Under the pieces are notes generated by a model, which did no database searches, was not told where the DNA came from, and saw nothing but the letters and a program-made list of their open reading frames with translations. Positions 33,278 through 43,690 of a stretch of 64,000 nt of DNA are shown here, one piece after another. The first letter of the stretch is position 1, and the number at the start of each line of letters is the position of its first letter. The stretch lies in NCBI GenBank assembly GCA_021292165.1, contig CM037877.1:9601980-9665979 (forward strand), read 5' to 3'. Made by a program: the position numbers and the translations under genes. Source of the DNA: Shinisaurus crocodilurus (taxonomy: Eukaryota; Chordata; Lepidosauria; Squamata; Shinisauridae).

Positions 33278-33905
33278 GAGCAGATTCCCCTCCCCCTGCT
33301 TTGAAAAAAGAAAGCCAGCCTGCCTGCCCGCCCCCACCACCATCACAAAGCAGTCTCACACAATTTTCATATTTTTTTTTTTTACTTATGGTCCTTGCAT
33401 GGGTCTGTTCTTCTGGGACATGACTAACATACATTTATGTTTGTTTGTTTGTTTGTTTAAAAAAAGAACAGCCCCCCCTGCCTCCCAGAATTACCATCAC
33501 GGCAAGGGGGAGACCAGCACGACCCCGTACATCGGCCAAAGAAGGGACAGCTGCAGGGAGCTTGTTTTGCCCTTCCCTGCAAGAAAAAAAAGGGGGGGAA
33601 AGAAAAATAAAAATATATATATTTAAGAACCTTGTAACTAAGAACTGGTGCCTGAGTTTTGCTTTCTTCCTCCTCCCTCCCAATCCCTCTTCCTTTTGTG
33701 TCATGTCTTTTAGATTGTAAGCCTGAGGGCAGGGGCTGTCCAATATTAATCTTTGTACGCCACTCTGGGAGCCTTTTTTGGCTGAAGAGCGGGGTAAAAA
33801 TGCTGTAAATAAATAAACAAACTACAAAGTTAAACAGGCAATTTCAGTACTGCATTCCAGGAGCAAAGGAAACAAGTGATTAAGTGGCTGCTGATGCCAG
33901 TTTGA
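33278..33905. repeat. Local duplication X1, containing a retroposon insertion
   Basis: Homologous to 33952-34260 in blocks: GAGCAGATTCCCCTCCCC, ACCATCACAAAGCAGTCTCA, CTGTTCTTCTGGGACAT, CTAACATACATTTA, GGCAATTTCAGTACTG and GTGATTAAGTGGC. Between CATACATTTA and GGCAATTTC it carries about 380 extra bases (33445-33826), absent from X2. Confidence 0.75.
33445..33826 (+). mobile_element. Retroposon with L2-like 3' tail
   Basis: Absent at the paralogous site near 34133 in X2. Its 3' end reads TAGATTGTAAGCCTGAGGGC, then CTCTGGGAGCCTTTTTTGGC / GAGCGGGGTAAAAATGC and TAAATAAATAAAC: a stem-loop plus A/T tail like the L2 family. The 5' part has no recognisable head. Flanking GTTT and AAAC repeats obscure any target duplication. 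Confidence 0.65.
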
Positions 33906-33951
33906 AGAGCTCGTCAGAGGAGGTCACACCAGTTTCCTTTTTAAAGGACCG

Positions 33952-34260
33952 AGCAGATTTCCCTCCCCTTTGGCAGCACATCACTGCGATGTAAAAAGAG
34001 AGCCTCGGTGCCCTGCCGCCATGCCGCCACCATCACCACCATCTCAAAGCTGTCTCACACAGTTTAAAATGTCTGCATTTTTGTTTATAATCCTTGCACA
34101 AGCCTGTTCTTCTGGAATACCACTAACATACATTTAAGAAAGCACCAAAGCAAGCTGCAAACTTCATTGGGCAATTTCAGTACTGGTGCCAAATAAAACA
34201 CATTGCACTCCAGGAGTAAAGTAACAAAAGAAGCCATTAATTAAGTGCCATTTTGAAGAT
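33952..34260. repeat. Local duplication X2 (empty site)
   Basis: Second copy of X1 lacking the retroposon. The join reads CATACATTTAAGAAAGCACC. It directly precedes duplication B. Confidence 0.75.
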
Positions 34261-34356
34261 GCCATTTTGAAGAGCTGGAAGGAGATTCAGGACATGGCTC
34301 TGCAACATGATATACATGGCAAACAAGCAGGAAAGGAGGGGCATCTCCGACACATC

Positions 34357-34830
34357 ATCCATCCACCTTCCTCAGGGACAACTCCTCCTCGCACCCCGAT
34401 TCCATTCGGAATCAAAGAAAATGTGCACCTGTTCTTCTCTTTCCCTCCTGACCTTAATGGATTTTCCATGTTAAGTAAAAAGTTGGGAGAATTTATGGGA
34501 AAACAGGTGCTGGTTACAAAAGGATGATGTTGTTGTCTGGATCACCCATCAAATGACTCATGATGACTCCTCAATAGATCCTCATTTGGAAAGTCCCAAG
34601 ATGACATTCTGAGGTTAACTTGGAAATGTCTGCTCAGGATAAACGTCTGGGGAATTTTGAGCAAAGAATAAAGGCTTTTGATAATGCTCACAACTTCTTT
34701 TTTTTGTCAGAGGGGTTTTACACCTCTCTCTAGTCATGATTTGCCAAATCCAATTTGATTCCTTCTGCCACCAGACATGCCTCACCTGGTTGAAGGGATA
34801 AGCCAAAAGGGTTTGCTTTTTTGTGAACGT
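34357..34830. repeat. Local duplication B (474 bp)
   Basis: Direct repeat of 32103-32598, start to start 2.25 kb apart. Flanks differ on both sides. Confidence 0.9.
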
Positions 34831-36062
34831 TTTCCACAGCTTTGAAAGGCTCTCCACCTTTCTGACTTTTCAGAGATTGTGTCGAAAGAAGGCAAAGGTA
34901 TCTGCCCCTGCAGAGTGAGAGCAATATGTGTTTGCATTGGCTGGGGTATTCCATGCACCTAGTCCAGGAAGGAAGTATTTCCCTCTTTCCAAATAGGCTT
35001 AATTTTCCCACAATGACTTTGCCTCATATCCAGACCTGATTGTCTACATCAGGGGTGCAGAACCTCTTTCAACCTGAGGGCCAAATTCCATTCTGGAGAA
35101 GCATTCCCATGGTGGGTGGGGCTGAAGGCAAAAGGGGTGGGCTTTATTACAAAAATACCAGCCTATTTTAGTTTAAAGCTCTTATGACCAGTAACTAAAC
35201 CTTAGGAGAGGCATCTCAACCTTTTAGAATGGGCAAAAGCCAGGAAACCACCAAATGATCAGTGGTTGGGGGAAAGGGGAGTGGCCATCTGGGGAAAAAC
35301 CGCAGGTTGTGATGTCACCATGTTCATTACATGATCCCTGATTGGCTGGAACAAAGCAGGAAGGAGAAAGAAGCTCCAGTAAGAAAAGTAGGACTCTGAA
35401 GCAAGACTGAAAATCAAAATGGGCAAACATTCTGTGCACCTTAACTGGTTTCCTTTCTCATAATCTTGGCCACATTTTCCATTTAGAAACCCTCATAGCG
35501 TCTTTCTTCTTGCTTTCATGGTAACTTGTATATTATCCCCCACATTGATTTTATTTTATCTCTCTCTCTATATATATATATATAGATAGATAGATAGATA
35601 GATAGATATAGATATAGATATAGATATAGATATATATAAATCCTCTCCCTGCCTCAAGTCTTTATTTCATTTTTCTTTCTTTTTCTCAGCCTTCTTTTTT
35701 TGCCGTTAGGGAGACTCAGATAGGCTCAGTTTTCTTAATCCTCTTTAGAAATTTAAAAAACCCAATTAAGTCTGCATAAAGTCGTGTCTTCTGATGAAAA
35801 TGCATCAGGATCCTGAAAGGGAATAATACTCTGAGCTTCTAGGGGAACTTTTCTCCCCCCCCCCCCAGGTTCTCAAATAGCTGTAAAAACAATTAATTGA
35901 TTACATTGCATAGCTGTTGTGCATGCAAGTACATATGTATATGCATAGGACTGTTGCATACATACATAAATGTTAGAGCACATGGTTTGCATTGCATGTA
36001 GATGGTCCAATGTTCTATCCCTGACATCTCCAGTTAAAACTATCAGGTACCAGTTGATATGA
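34831..36062. other. Unassigned DNA with a hAT-like fragment and GATA repeat
   Basis: About 35050-35225 (CAGGGGTGCAGAACCTC start, CTATTTTAGTTTAAAGCTC inside) is related to the hAT MITE at 14550. A TA/GATA/TAGATA simple repeat lies at 35570-35636. A degenerate plus-strand tRNA-SINE head is suggested at 35972-36030 (TTAGAGCACATGG, CCAATGTTCTATCCCTGACA). Confidence 0.45.
35570..35636. repeat. TA / GATA / ATAGAT simple repeat
   Basis: Successive TA, TAGA and ATAGAT arrays. Confidence 0.95.
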
Positions 36063-36098
36063 AAGACCTCTGCCTAAAACTTTACAGGCAGAGGTCTT
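36063..36098. repeat. Short inverted repeat at an L2 truncation point
   Basis: Arms AAGACCTCTGCCT (36063-36075) and AGGCAGAGGTCTT (36086-36098) are perfectly complementary, with a 10-nt loop. The L2 sequence begins right after. Confidence 0.85.
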
Positions 36099-36579
36099 CC
36101 GGGCGAAGTATAAAGTGTTGGTTATTACCTTTAAAGCCCTAATGGTTTGGGTCCAGGCTACCTATGGGATCGCCTTCTCCCGTACAATCCACCCCACACA
36201 CTTAGGTCATCTGAGAAGAATCTACTTCAGTCAGCCAAAACTAGGCTGACGGGTATTACCCAGAGGACCTTCTCTTCTGCTGCTCCCAGATTATGGAATG
36301 GCCTGCCGGAGGAGATTCGTCAACTTGCCAGTCTTTTGGAATTTAAAAAAGCCGTAAAGACTTATCTCTTCCGGCAGGCCTATCCAGCGGAATTTTAGGA
36401 TGCCTTTAAGATGTTTTAAAGATGTTTTAAAGATGTTTTAAGGATGTTTTAAGGATGTTTTAAGGATGTTTTAAGGATGTTTTAAGATGTTTTAATAGTA
36501 TGTATTTTGTTGTTTAGTTTATGTATTTTATATATTTCTGCTGTTCCCCGCCTTGATCTAGATGGAGAGGCGGGTAATA

Positions 36580-36624
<45 letters not shown>

Positions 36625-36625
36625 T
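36098..36625 (+). pseudogene. L2 LINE reverse transcriptase C-terminus, 5' truncated
   Basis: The frame from 36147 to 36398 encodes the last part of the L2 ORF2 product: LRSSEKNLLQSAK, then FSSAAPRLWNGLPEEIR and a final FKKAVKTYLFRQAYP. This conserved tail follows the RT domain in L2 proteins. The stop is at 36396. The 3' UTR contains a 12-bp minisatellite (36408-36492) and a terminal stem-loop (CCCCGCCTTGATC / GAGAGGCGGGT) followed by an AAT array (36578-36623). It is near-identical in plan to 58880-59358. Too short to be functional. Confidence 0.9.
36408..36492. repeat. 12-bp minisatellite in L2 3' UTR
   Basis: About seven units of AAGGATGTTTTA or AAAGATGTTTTA. The related copy at 59200 lacks the array, so it expanded after insertion or in this sublineage. 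Confidence 0.9.
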
Positions 36626-36903
36626 GAACCACCAACAGTCAGAGTAGACAAAACTGAGCTACATGGACATATTGACTGACCTGGTAGAGAAAGTATCTTC
36701 TTATGCTCCCCGTAAATATGTGCCATATGAGAGTTGCATGTGCCTAAGCATTCAGTTTGTGCCAATGAAGCTGAACACAGCTATGCACAAATTTCATTTT
36801 GACTTGTTTGGGGCCAGAATTTCCCACATTTGCACCCCTGAACACCAATGTGAATGGGAATGCATTTTTCAGGAGAGGTGTGCATATCTCCAAGCTTGTG
36901 TTT

Positions 36904-36947
<44 letters not shown>

Positions 36948-37635
36948 CACTTTAAAAATATGCATTTTGGGGGGAAATACACCTTTCTACACATTCATGA
37001 ATGGGAAAGTGCACGCTTGAGTGTCCCCTTTAAACGTGTGCCCCCAAATGTGCTCGTTTCCCTTTCCAACAACAACAAAAGCAAAACACTCAGAACTGGG
37101 GGAACAGAAATGATGTGAACTGAGTGTTGAGGTGAAAGCTTGAGGAACTTCACGGATTCTTCCTTCCCCAGCTGAACAGAGACCACCAGCATTGTGTACG
37201 GCGGCATGCCAGGTGCTCCATGAAGCTCCTGGTTTCACCCTCTGCCCTGGGTTTTGAAAAGGAGACAAACTGTGAGAAGGTCTGGCAGGCCACATACAGG
37301 CATTGGTAGGGATGTGCACTAAAGGCAAGATTCATTCTGGACCCCACTTCAGAAACAGGGCCAGTTAGTTTTGGACTGCTTTGGGCATGGCTTGCTTGGA
37401 ATTGGATCCAAAGCAGTGCCTCACTTTGGAAAATCCCTCATCGATTTGTATGGAGAAATGAACATACAGGGGTGTGTCCAATTCTGGTACTACTTAGAGT
37501 AGGCTGATAGAAATGAATGGGACTTAGGCTAGACTAACGCTGGATACAACCCACAGCTATAACATTGTTAAAAAAAATGTTTTTGACATAATTGTAAAGA
37601 ACCTGCAAACATAATCGCTCCTTCTGAGGGAATGA
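36626..37635. other. Unassigned DNA with CAT repeat
   Basis: CAT repeat at 36905-36947 in A/T-rich MITE-style sequence (36800-37040). A short palindromic-MITE relative lies at about 37480-37555. Nothing coding. Confidence 0.45.
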
Positions 37636-38004
37636 AACCTTCAAAAGGAAGTGAGGCCAGTGGCTACCAGGAGGAGGGCCTTTTCTGCTGTGGCACCCCA
37701 GTTGTGGAATGAGCTCCCCAAAGAGGCTCGCCTGGTGCCTTCATTGTACTCTTTCCGGCACCAGGTGAAGACCTTTCTATTCTCCCTGGCATTTTAATCA
37801 TCTTAATCATTTTAATCTTGTAGTTGTTTTTAACTCTGTTACTGTAATTTGAACCGCTGCAGCTGGCTCTGCTGTTTGTTTTTAATCTGTGATTTTAAAT
37901 TTTATATTTATATTATATTGTATTTTATGGTTTTAACTGTTGTAAACTGCCCCGAGAGCTTCAGCTATTGGGCAGTATAAAAATGTATTAAATAAATAAA
38001 TAAA
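37636..38004 (+). mobile_element. L2 LINE 3' end
   Basis: Begins in the C-terminal RT region (AAGGAAGTGAGGCCAGTGGC, GGCACCCCAGTTGTGGAATG, GAAGACCTTTCTATTCTCCC) and runs through a 3' UTR to CTGCCCCGAGAGCTTCAGC / TATTGGGCAGTATAAAAATG and AAATAAATAAATAAAT. Same subfamily as 53131-53654. Confidence 0.88.
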
Positions 38005-38889
38005 TGCGAAACCTGCCAAATTTCAGCGCTTGGTTTCTGTCCTAGGTTCCTTACACAGATTTTTGCTTTGTCTTGTCCCTTCTGAAGGAAAGAAGCTTGC
38101 TAAATTTCAGACGGAAAGGTGGAGTTGGGTTTGTTGCCGCTGTTTGTTTGTGTGCGAGAGGAGTCTCTTGACAAGGGTTTGGTGGATTGGTATGCTTACT
38201 TTCACTGTCATGTGGTTTTGTAGGTAATTGGTACGAAAATGGCATACGTTGTAAAGGTGTCCCTAGGAAAGTAACCTGAAAAACATCAGAAGAACTGGTG
38301 CTGGGGTGGAGGCAGGTTGTGCAAGGGGAGTATTTAAAGTTCTACTGGTGTTTACAGCCATTCCTTTTGTGCAGAGAATCCTACAAACTGCAGTTCTTTA
38401 AGGAAGAGTTAAGGATCCCTGACGGAGGTTCTCACCCGCACCAAACTATGATTCCCACGATCCACTGGGGGAAAGCCATGACAATTAAACTATCAGTTAC
38501 ATTTAACAGTTAACCTAAAACTATATAATCTTGCAATGTAAAAGTGTTCTATTTTTATTGGCTTTACAATCAATTACTTAAAAGGAGAAGAATTGAAGGA
38601 CCAGTATTATCTTCTGGTTGTGCTCTTGTTAGTAAGAAATGTAACAAAACAGTTGCAAACGTTCCAATGGAAGGAGGAAAAGATTAATAACCCTTCCTGT
38701 TTTGCATCTGCAGCCATTTCAGTAGTTCACTAAAGCCCATCGAAAGCACTGTTCTCTTTCCCAACAGTTCTAGTGGAGAAGTAACAAAAAATTCTGGGGA
38801 ACCACCATTGACACTGGTATATCCACAACCCACAGTTGTGGGTGGAGGGGAGGAGACAAACAAGCATTGGGATAGCTGGATGTTTCTAA
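38005..38889. other. Unassigned non-coding DNA
   Basis: Complex sequence with no recognised repeat or gene. Confidence 0.4.
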
Positions 38890-39087
38890 TTTATTTATTT
38901 ATTTATTTATTTATTTATTATATTGATACCCCGCCTTTTTCCTGCAAGGAACCCAAGGCGGCTTACATAATCCTCCTCCTCCTCCTCTCCATTTTATCCT
39001 CACAACAATCCTGTGAGGTAGGTTAGGCTGAGAGTCAGTGACTGGCCCAAAGTCACCCAGTGAGGTTCATGGCTGAGCGGGGACTAC
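38890..39087 (-). mobile_element. Sauria-like SINE, tRNA head missing
   Basis: TTTA tail (38889-38919), stem-loop tail (CCCCGCCTTTTTCCTGCAAG, AACCCAAGGCGGC) and body up to GGCTGAGCGGGGACTACT. It breaks off before the A box. Confidence 0.88.
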
Positions 39088-39724
39088 TGAAGGGAACTCA
39101 TCTGCCTTCAGACCATGGCCCAGGACAGAAAATGGGCTAGAGAACCTACACGTTTCTTTTGTAGTTGTTTGGAGCACTTTTGTGGGAAGGCGGAGTACTA
39201 GAAGCCTCTTCAACAATCCATCATACCAGATAGTTCTGCACCACTTGCTGATAGGTGTGGAACTGCTTTACCTCAACTTCGAAATGGCATCACTTAATGG
39301 TCCTAATCAGCCATAAATCTGAGTAAAGCACAAAGTTAGTGGCCCAGAACTCCTAACTGGCAACAGATTTCACATCTTTGCAGCAGCGCTACTGGCTGAC
39401 GACAGTTCAACACAGGGGCAAGTGTTTGATTTCTGCTTTCAATGTGTGGGCAGGGATTCACAGCAAGTTTCGAAGGCCCACCCTTGGGCATAGTCAAGAT
39501 TTAATTGCAAGAAAGAAAGATTGATTGATTTTATTTAAGTGTTTTTTTGTGGTCACATTTTTGTATCTCAATGTAACCACAAATATATGGGCTCCTGAGG
39601 AATGATTAATGTAGTCCAAAACACAGAGGGGGTGCCTACCTTTCAGGGGTCCTTTGCACATCAAAAAGCACCCACATGGAGCATGACGTAGGGGAATTCA
39701 GCTTGTTGAACAAAACAGAGAATC
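39088..39724. other. Unassigned non-coding DNA
   Basis: No repeat family or gene recognised. Confidence 0.4.
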
Positions 39725-39855
39725 GGGTTCAATCCTATGAGGGTTTAGGAAGAAGAAGAAAAAAACCTACAAGGCTACAACTCCCAGCATGGCTGGCTGA
39801 GGAATGCTTGGAGTTGTACGACTTTTTGCTATTAAACAGCCATAGGATTAAGCCC
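39725..39855. mobile_element. Harbinger-type palindromic MITE
   Basis: GGGTTCAATCCTATGAGGG to CATAGGATTAAGCCC, with CTACAACTCCCAGCATGGCT opposite GCTTGGAGTTGTACGAC. Same family as 17306 and 40214; flanking triplets do not match. Confidence 0.7.
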
Positions 39856-39983
39856 TCAGATACTTAAAAACATTAATGATCCAAACAATCCACCACCCCG
39901 AACTTTCTAGAGTTTCACATTTCATGAGAGAGAAAGAGTCACCACCACTGCATGCCACGAACAATGCTACACCAGTTTGTATC

Positions 39984-39985
<2 letters not shown>

Positions 39986-40016
<31 letters not shown>

Positions 40017-40017
40017 T
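39986..40017. repeat. (TA)n(CA)n microsatellite
   Basis: A TA run followed directly by a CA run. Confidence 0.95.
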
Positions 40018-40213
40018 ACTCCAAACAAGTGAAAACACTTATTGTTTATGGATCATTGACTGCCCCAGTTTGCCAGTAATTGAAAAACATGTGGCACATT
40101 CCTATTAAAAACCTCTCCCTTCATGAATGTTTAAGCAAATTAATATGAACAAGAAATGATATGCACGTTAAAAAAGCTACTGCCAAACTAACCTCCAATT
40201 ACAAATTAACTAA

Positions 40214-40356
40214 GGGCACAATCCTATGTATGTTTAGACAGAAAAAGAAAAAAAAAAAAGTCCAACCACTCCCGGCAATGCTGTCTGAGGAATGCTTATG
40301 CTGGGAGCTGTAGGAATTTCCCCCCCCCCAGCCTAAACATGGATAGGATTGCACCC
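40214..40356. mobile_element. Harbinger-type palindromic MITE with TAA duplication
   Basis: GGGCACAATCCTATGTATG to GGATAGGATTGCACCC, flanked by TAA on both sides (40211-40213 and 40357-40359). An A run (about 40236-40260) and a C run (40320-40329) are internal. Confidence 0.8.
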
Positions 40357-40480
40357 TAAGATAATCTAGATAATGAGAATGTTAATAAGGATGCTAATTT
40401 TCCTTTCAGTTTGGTGTGATAAGAATTTACTGAAATTTGCAAAGTTCTCCATATTTTGGACAAAAAAAGATCTTGAGATA

Positions 40481-40744
40481 CAGTCATGCCTTGGATTGAG
40501 AGCATAATTCATTCCGGAAACGTGCTTGTAATCCAAAACACTCTTATATCAAAACGAAATCCCCCCAAAAAAATTTGTACAGAGATTTTTTAATTTAAGC
40601 CGTACTACAGTACTTGTATTGCAAGACGTCGCTTGTATATCAAGTAAAAAATAAATAAATAAATATTTAAAAATTTGCTTGTCTTGCAAAACGCTCTCAA
40701 ACCAAGTTACTTGTAAGTATTACAAGTAACAGAAAGTATTACTG
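40481..40744. mobile_element. Tc1/mariner-type MITE, copy 2
   Basis: 264 bp bounded by TA. Ends CAGTCATGCCTTGGATTG and GAAAGTATTACTG. Near the right end the expected AATCCAAGG is replaced by a small inverted duplication (ACTTGTAAGTATTACAAGT). The rest matches copy 3 at 61749 closely. Confidence 0.88.
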
Positions 40745-41221
40745 TACTTTCTTTTTTAAAAAAATGCATGTGGGAGAAACCAAAAATGACAGATTCATAA
40801 ATCCAGGCTATTCATCTAGGCCAAGGCCTTTGGGTACTTTGCTTTTAAAGGTCTGGGTTTGAATCCCTATATATTCAACTACCTTAGTCCTTAATTAGGG
40901 TTGCCATCTCTTTTTTCTTCTTCTTTTTTTCCTGACAGCTCCTCATCTTTAGCATCTACATACATGGCAGGCAGTTACATCATGGCCTTCTCCATAGTGG
41001 GAATACCTATTGAAAATGGCTGGTGCAGATGGGTGGACATTTTGTTTCAGTTCATTTTTTAAAAATAAGAATTTACCAACATTTGTAAACTTGTTCATAT
41101 TTGGGAAAGATAGAACTTGAGATTATTATTTTTAAAAAAGAATTTGGGAGAAAGTGAAATTGATGGATTTTCCCATTGCTTGCTGGGAAAATGGCCCCGC
41201 CTACTGCTGGAGCTTCTCCAA
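40745..41221. other. Unassigned non-coding DNA
   Basis: Includes the inverted relative (about 40905-40980) of the repeat at 2695-2795. Otherwise nothing recognised. Confidence 0.4.
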
Positions 41222-41466
41222 AATTTATTTATTTTTGTTTATTTATTATATTCATACCCTGCCTTTTTTCCTGCAAGGAACCCAAGGTGGCTTACATAAT
41301 CCTCCTCCTCCTCTCCATTTTATCCTCACAACAACCCTGTAAGGTAGGTTAGGCTGAGAGTCAGTGACTGGCCCAAAGTTACCCAGTGAGCTTCATGGCC
41401 GAGTGGGGACTAGAACCCGGTTCTCTTGAGTCACAGTCCAACACTCTCACCACTATGCCACACTGG
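41222..41466 (-). mobile_element. Sauria-like SINE, near full length
   Basis: Tail TTTATTTATTATATTCATAC, stem-loop CCTGCCTTTTTTCCTGC / AACCCAAGGTGGC, body, B-box region (GGGGACTAGAACCCGGTTC on the plus strand) and A-box region (TCTCACCACTATGCCACAC). Confidence 0.9.
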
Positions 41467-41585
41467 TATTGAACTGAATTCAGCCCTTGGAGTGAAAGAG
41501 GTTCATCACCAAGTTTTACATCTTGGGGTCTGCATTCAAATAAACAATATTTCCGGGGTTTTGCAACACGTTCTAATTCACTGAG

Positions 41586-41707
41586 TGGGTTCATACAACA
41601 TGACAACCCAGACTCAAAGGTTGAGTATGAGTTGAGTGTGGGTTGTCATTGAAACATGGGTTGTTGTTGAAACATGGGTTAATGGGTTATTGTGTTGTCT
41701 GAACCCA
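41586..41707. mobile_element. Short MITE with inverted ends
   Basis: TGGGTTCATACAACATGACA opposite TGTGTTGTCTGAACCCA. The interior has repeated GAAACATGGGTTG units. No clear target duplication. Confidence 0.55.
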
Positions 41708-42813
41708 GTCACCTCATTGAAAAAATCAAGGAATTGAAATAAGCCATTTTGATGTGAGTGAAGTTCACTGTCTGTTTTAGCTGGCCCTGCTTCTGACATG
41801 TTTTCTCTCTGATCTTAAGGAGGAGGGGTGAGAAGACAACAAAACCCTACACACTGTTATGTAGAATGGCTGTCCGGTTTCCTTGTGCATTCATCACCCT
41901 GCTTTGCTTGTGTTATTTTTCATTTGTTCTTTTCTTTTACTTCTCAAGATAACTGTAGCAAATAAATACAGATTTTCATCTCTCATCAAGGGGACATGTA
42001 CCATTTGGATGAACGGGAGTGGTGGTGGTGGTGGAATAGAAGAAACACAGAAGCAAGTCACAAGAAAAAGACACACACACACACACACACAGAGCTGATC
42101 AAATCTTTCATTCCCAAGCAGAAATGATTATGATTATAGTGATGGTCAGCAGGGATGTTTTGACAATTTTACAATGGCAACACAGCAAGTTCCTATCAAC
42201 ATTATTTGATATTCAGGGCAAAGCACATAAGCACAGGTCCTGAAGCATTGCCTATAATCTTTATTTCATTTTCAGATGTTATGCTATAATAAAAATGTAA
42301 AAAGGGAATATATAAAAAGTTGCCGAGGTGGGGAAGGAAGAAAAACACGGTTTGAAGTTGTGCGGCAGTCTCTTTGACAGGGCATGTTCCTAAGGATATG
42401 CAGGGAATAGCAAACGCCATTTGAAATAAGTACAATCAAGATATGGCTGTAGATTGAAAACCCAAGTCAATTTTCCCGAGTGCCGTTTGATTAGCTTTCT
42501 TATATAAAACTGAAGCTTAAACAATGCCAGGGATTTGGGAGTGCAAAGCTGTTTCGGAGCAAGGTTGAGAATTGGGTTACTCATACCAATTTCATTCGGG
42601 GGACTTTTTTGCAACATCGTCACCAATCATTGTTTCACTGTTTTTGCAAGAATCCATAAATGAAGCAGTGTCGGAGGGAATGCGATTGATAGCTAGGCAA
42701 CACAAAGGGGGGGACACTCGGTGTGTGTGTGTGTGTGTGTGAACAATCTTCTGCTAGCTTAGTTCTTGGGCCTCTGTTTTTTTTGTAGCTCTTTGCCTCC
42801 TCAGTGAAGGATG

Positions 42814-42853
<40 letters not shown>

Positions 42854-43149
42854 AATCAGGGAGGGGGCATTTAAAGAGAGGTTTTTTCAAATCACATGTG
42901 GTTACCGGTATTCCTCAGGAGGAATACTATATTTCTGTTCTACTCACTGGTTCCATAGACTGGGTACCAGGGAAAGCCTTTATCTTCAGCTACCCATTTC
43001 TGATTAATCACTATCTGTATTTTGCTGCTATTTTGCCTCTGAGAGATGCCTTTTTTTTATATCTTTTAAATATTAATACATATGCACTATTCTTTCAGCT
43101 TTTCCTTCCCACCCACTGTCTCAGAAGTTAAATCTCTGAATGCTGTACA
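41708..43149. other. Unassigned DNA, partly unique
   Basis: CA at 42067-42091, GT at 42720-42740 and 42818-42850. The interval 42200-42690 is listed separately. Nothing coding recognised. Confidence 0.4.
42200..42690. other. Unique complex tract, candidate conserved non-coding DNA
   Basis: Repeat-free sequence of even composition (GGCATGTTCCTAAGGATATG, CGAGTGCCGTTTGATTAGC, TTGCAACATCGTCACCAATC). It has the texture of ancient regulatory DNA, but conservation cannot be judged here. Confidence 0.35.
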
Positions 43150-43322
43150 GGCCTGTGGCTTGTGCTGGCTCAGCTTGTCTGAGTGTGGAAAGCTAAGCAG
43201 GGTCAAGCCTGGTTATTACTTGGATGGGAGACCCCTCCTCTAGTTTCCTGCATTGAGCAGGGGGTTGGACTCGATGGCCTTGTAGGCCCCTTCCAACTCT
43301 ATGATCTATGAATCTATGAATC
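43150..43322 (+). mobile_element. 5S-rRNA-headed SINE with CR1 tail, most complete copy
   Basis: The head GCCTGTGGCTTGTGCTGGCT / CAGCTTGTCTGAGTGTGG leads into GGAAAGCTAAGCAGGGTC (5S: GGAAGCTAAGCAGGGTC) and AGCCTGGTTATTACTTGGAT / GGGAGACC (5S: GGCCTGGTTAGTACTTGGAT / GGGAGACC). The three elements of the 5S internal promoter are therefore present. The tail GGTTGGACTCGATGGCCTTG / CCAACTCTATGATCTATGAA is a CR1 3' end. Non-coding; pol III transcription and CR1 mobilisation are inferred. Confidence 0.9.
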
Positions 43323-43380
43323 TACACATGTATGCATGCTTTGCCGGAGAGAGACAGCAAAATGCAACCCTGTTGATCCT

Positions 43381-43690
43381 GAGAACATAGGGACATAAGA
43401 AGAGCCCTGCTGGATCAGACCAAGGGTCCATCTAGTCCAGTATTCTGGTCACACAGTGGCCAACCAGCTGCCCCAATGGGAAGCCCTGAAGCAAGACGTG
43501 AGCACAACTGCACCCTCCCACCCATGTTCCCCAGCAACTGATATACATAGGCATACTGCCTCTGAAACTGGAGGTAGCATATACCCAATCAGGACTAGTA
43601 TTCATTGATAGCCTTATTCCCCAGGAATTTGTCCAATCCCCTTTTAAAGCCCTCCAAGTTGGTGGCCATCACTACCTTGCAGAAGTGGAT
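43381..43690 (-). mobile_element. CR1 LINE 3' UTR fragment
   Basis: Antisense tail from GAGAACATAGGGACATAAGA through TGGCCAACCAGCTGCCCC to GGTGGCCATCACTACCTTGC. It lies just downstream of the 5S-headed SINE in opposite orientation. A 201-codon frame overlapping it (43595-44200) is not recognisable and is probably chance. Confidence 0.87.

Noticed and set aside
32103..34830. Retroviral LTR pair
   Set aside because: The repeats do not start TG or end CA, have no target duplication, and the interior has no gag or pol similarity.
43150..43235. 5S rRNA gene or pseudogene
   Set aside because: Only the 3' half of 5S is preserved, it is fused to a CR1 tail, and the same fusion occurs five times; a SINE explains it better.
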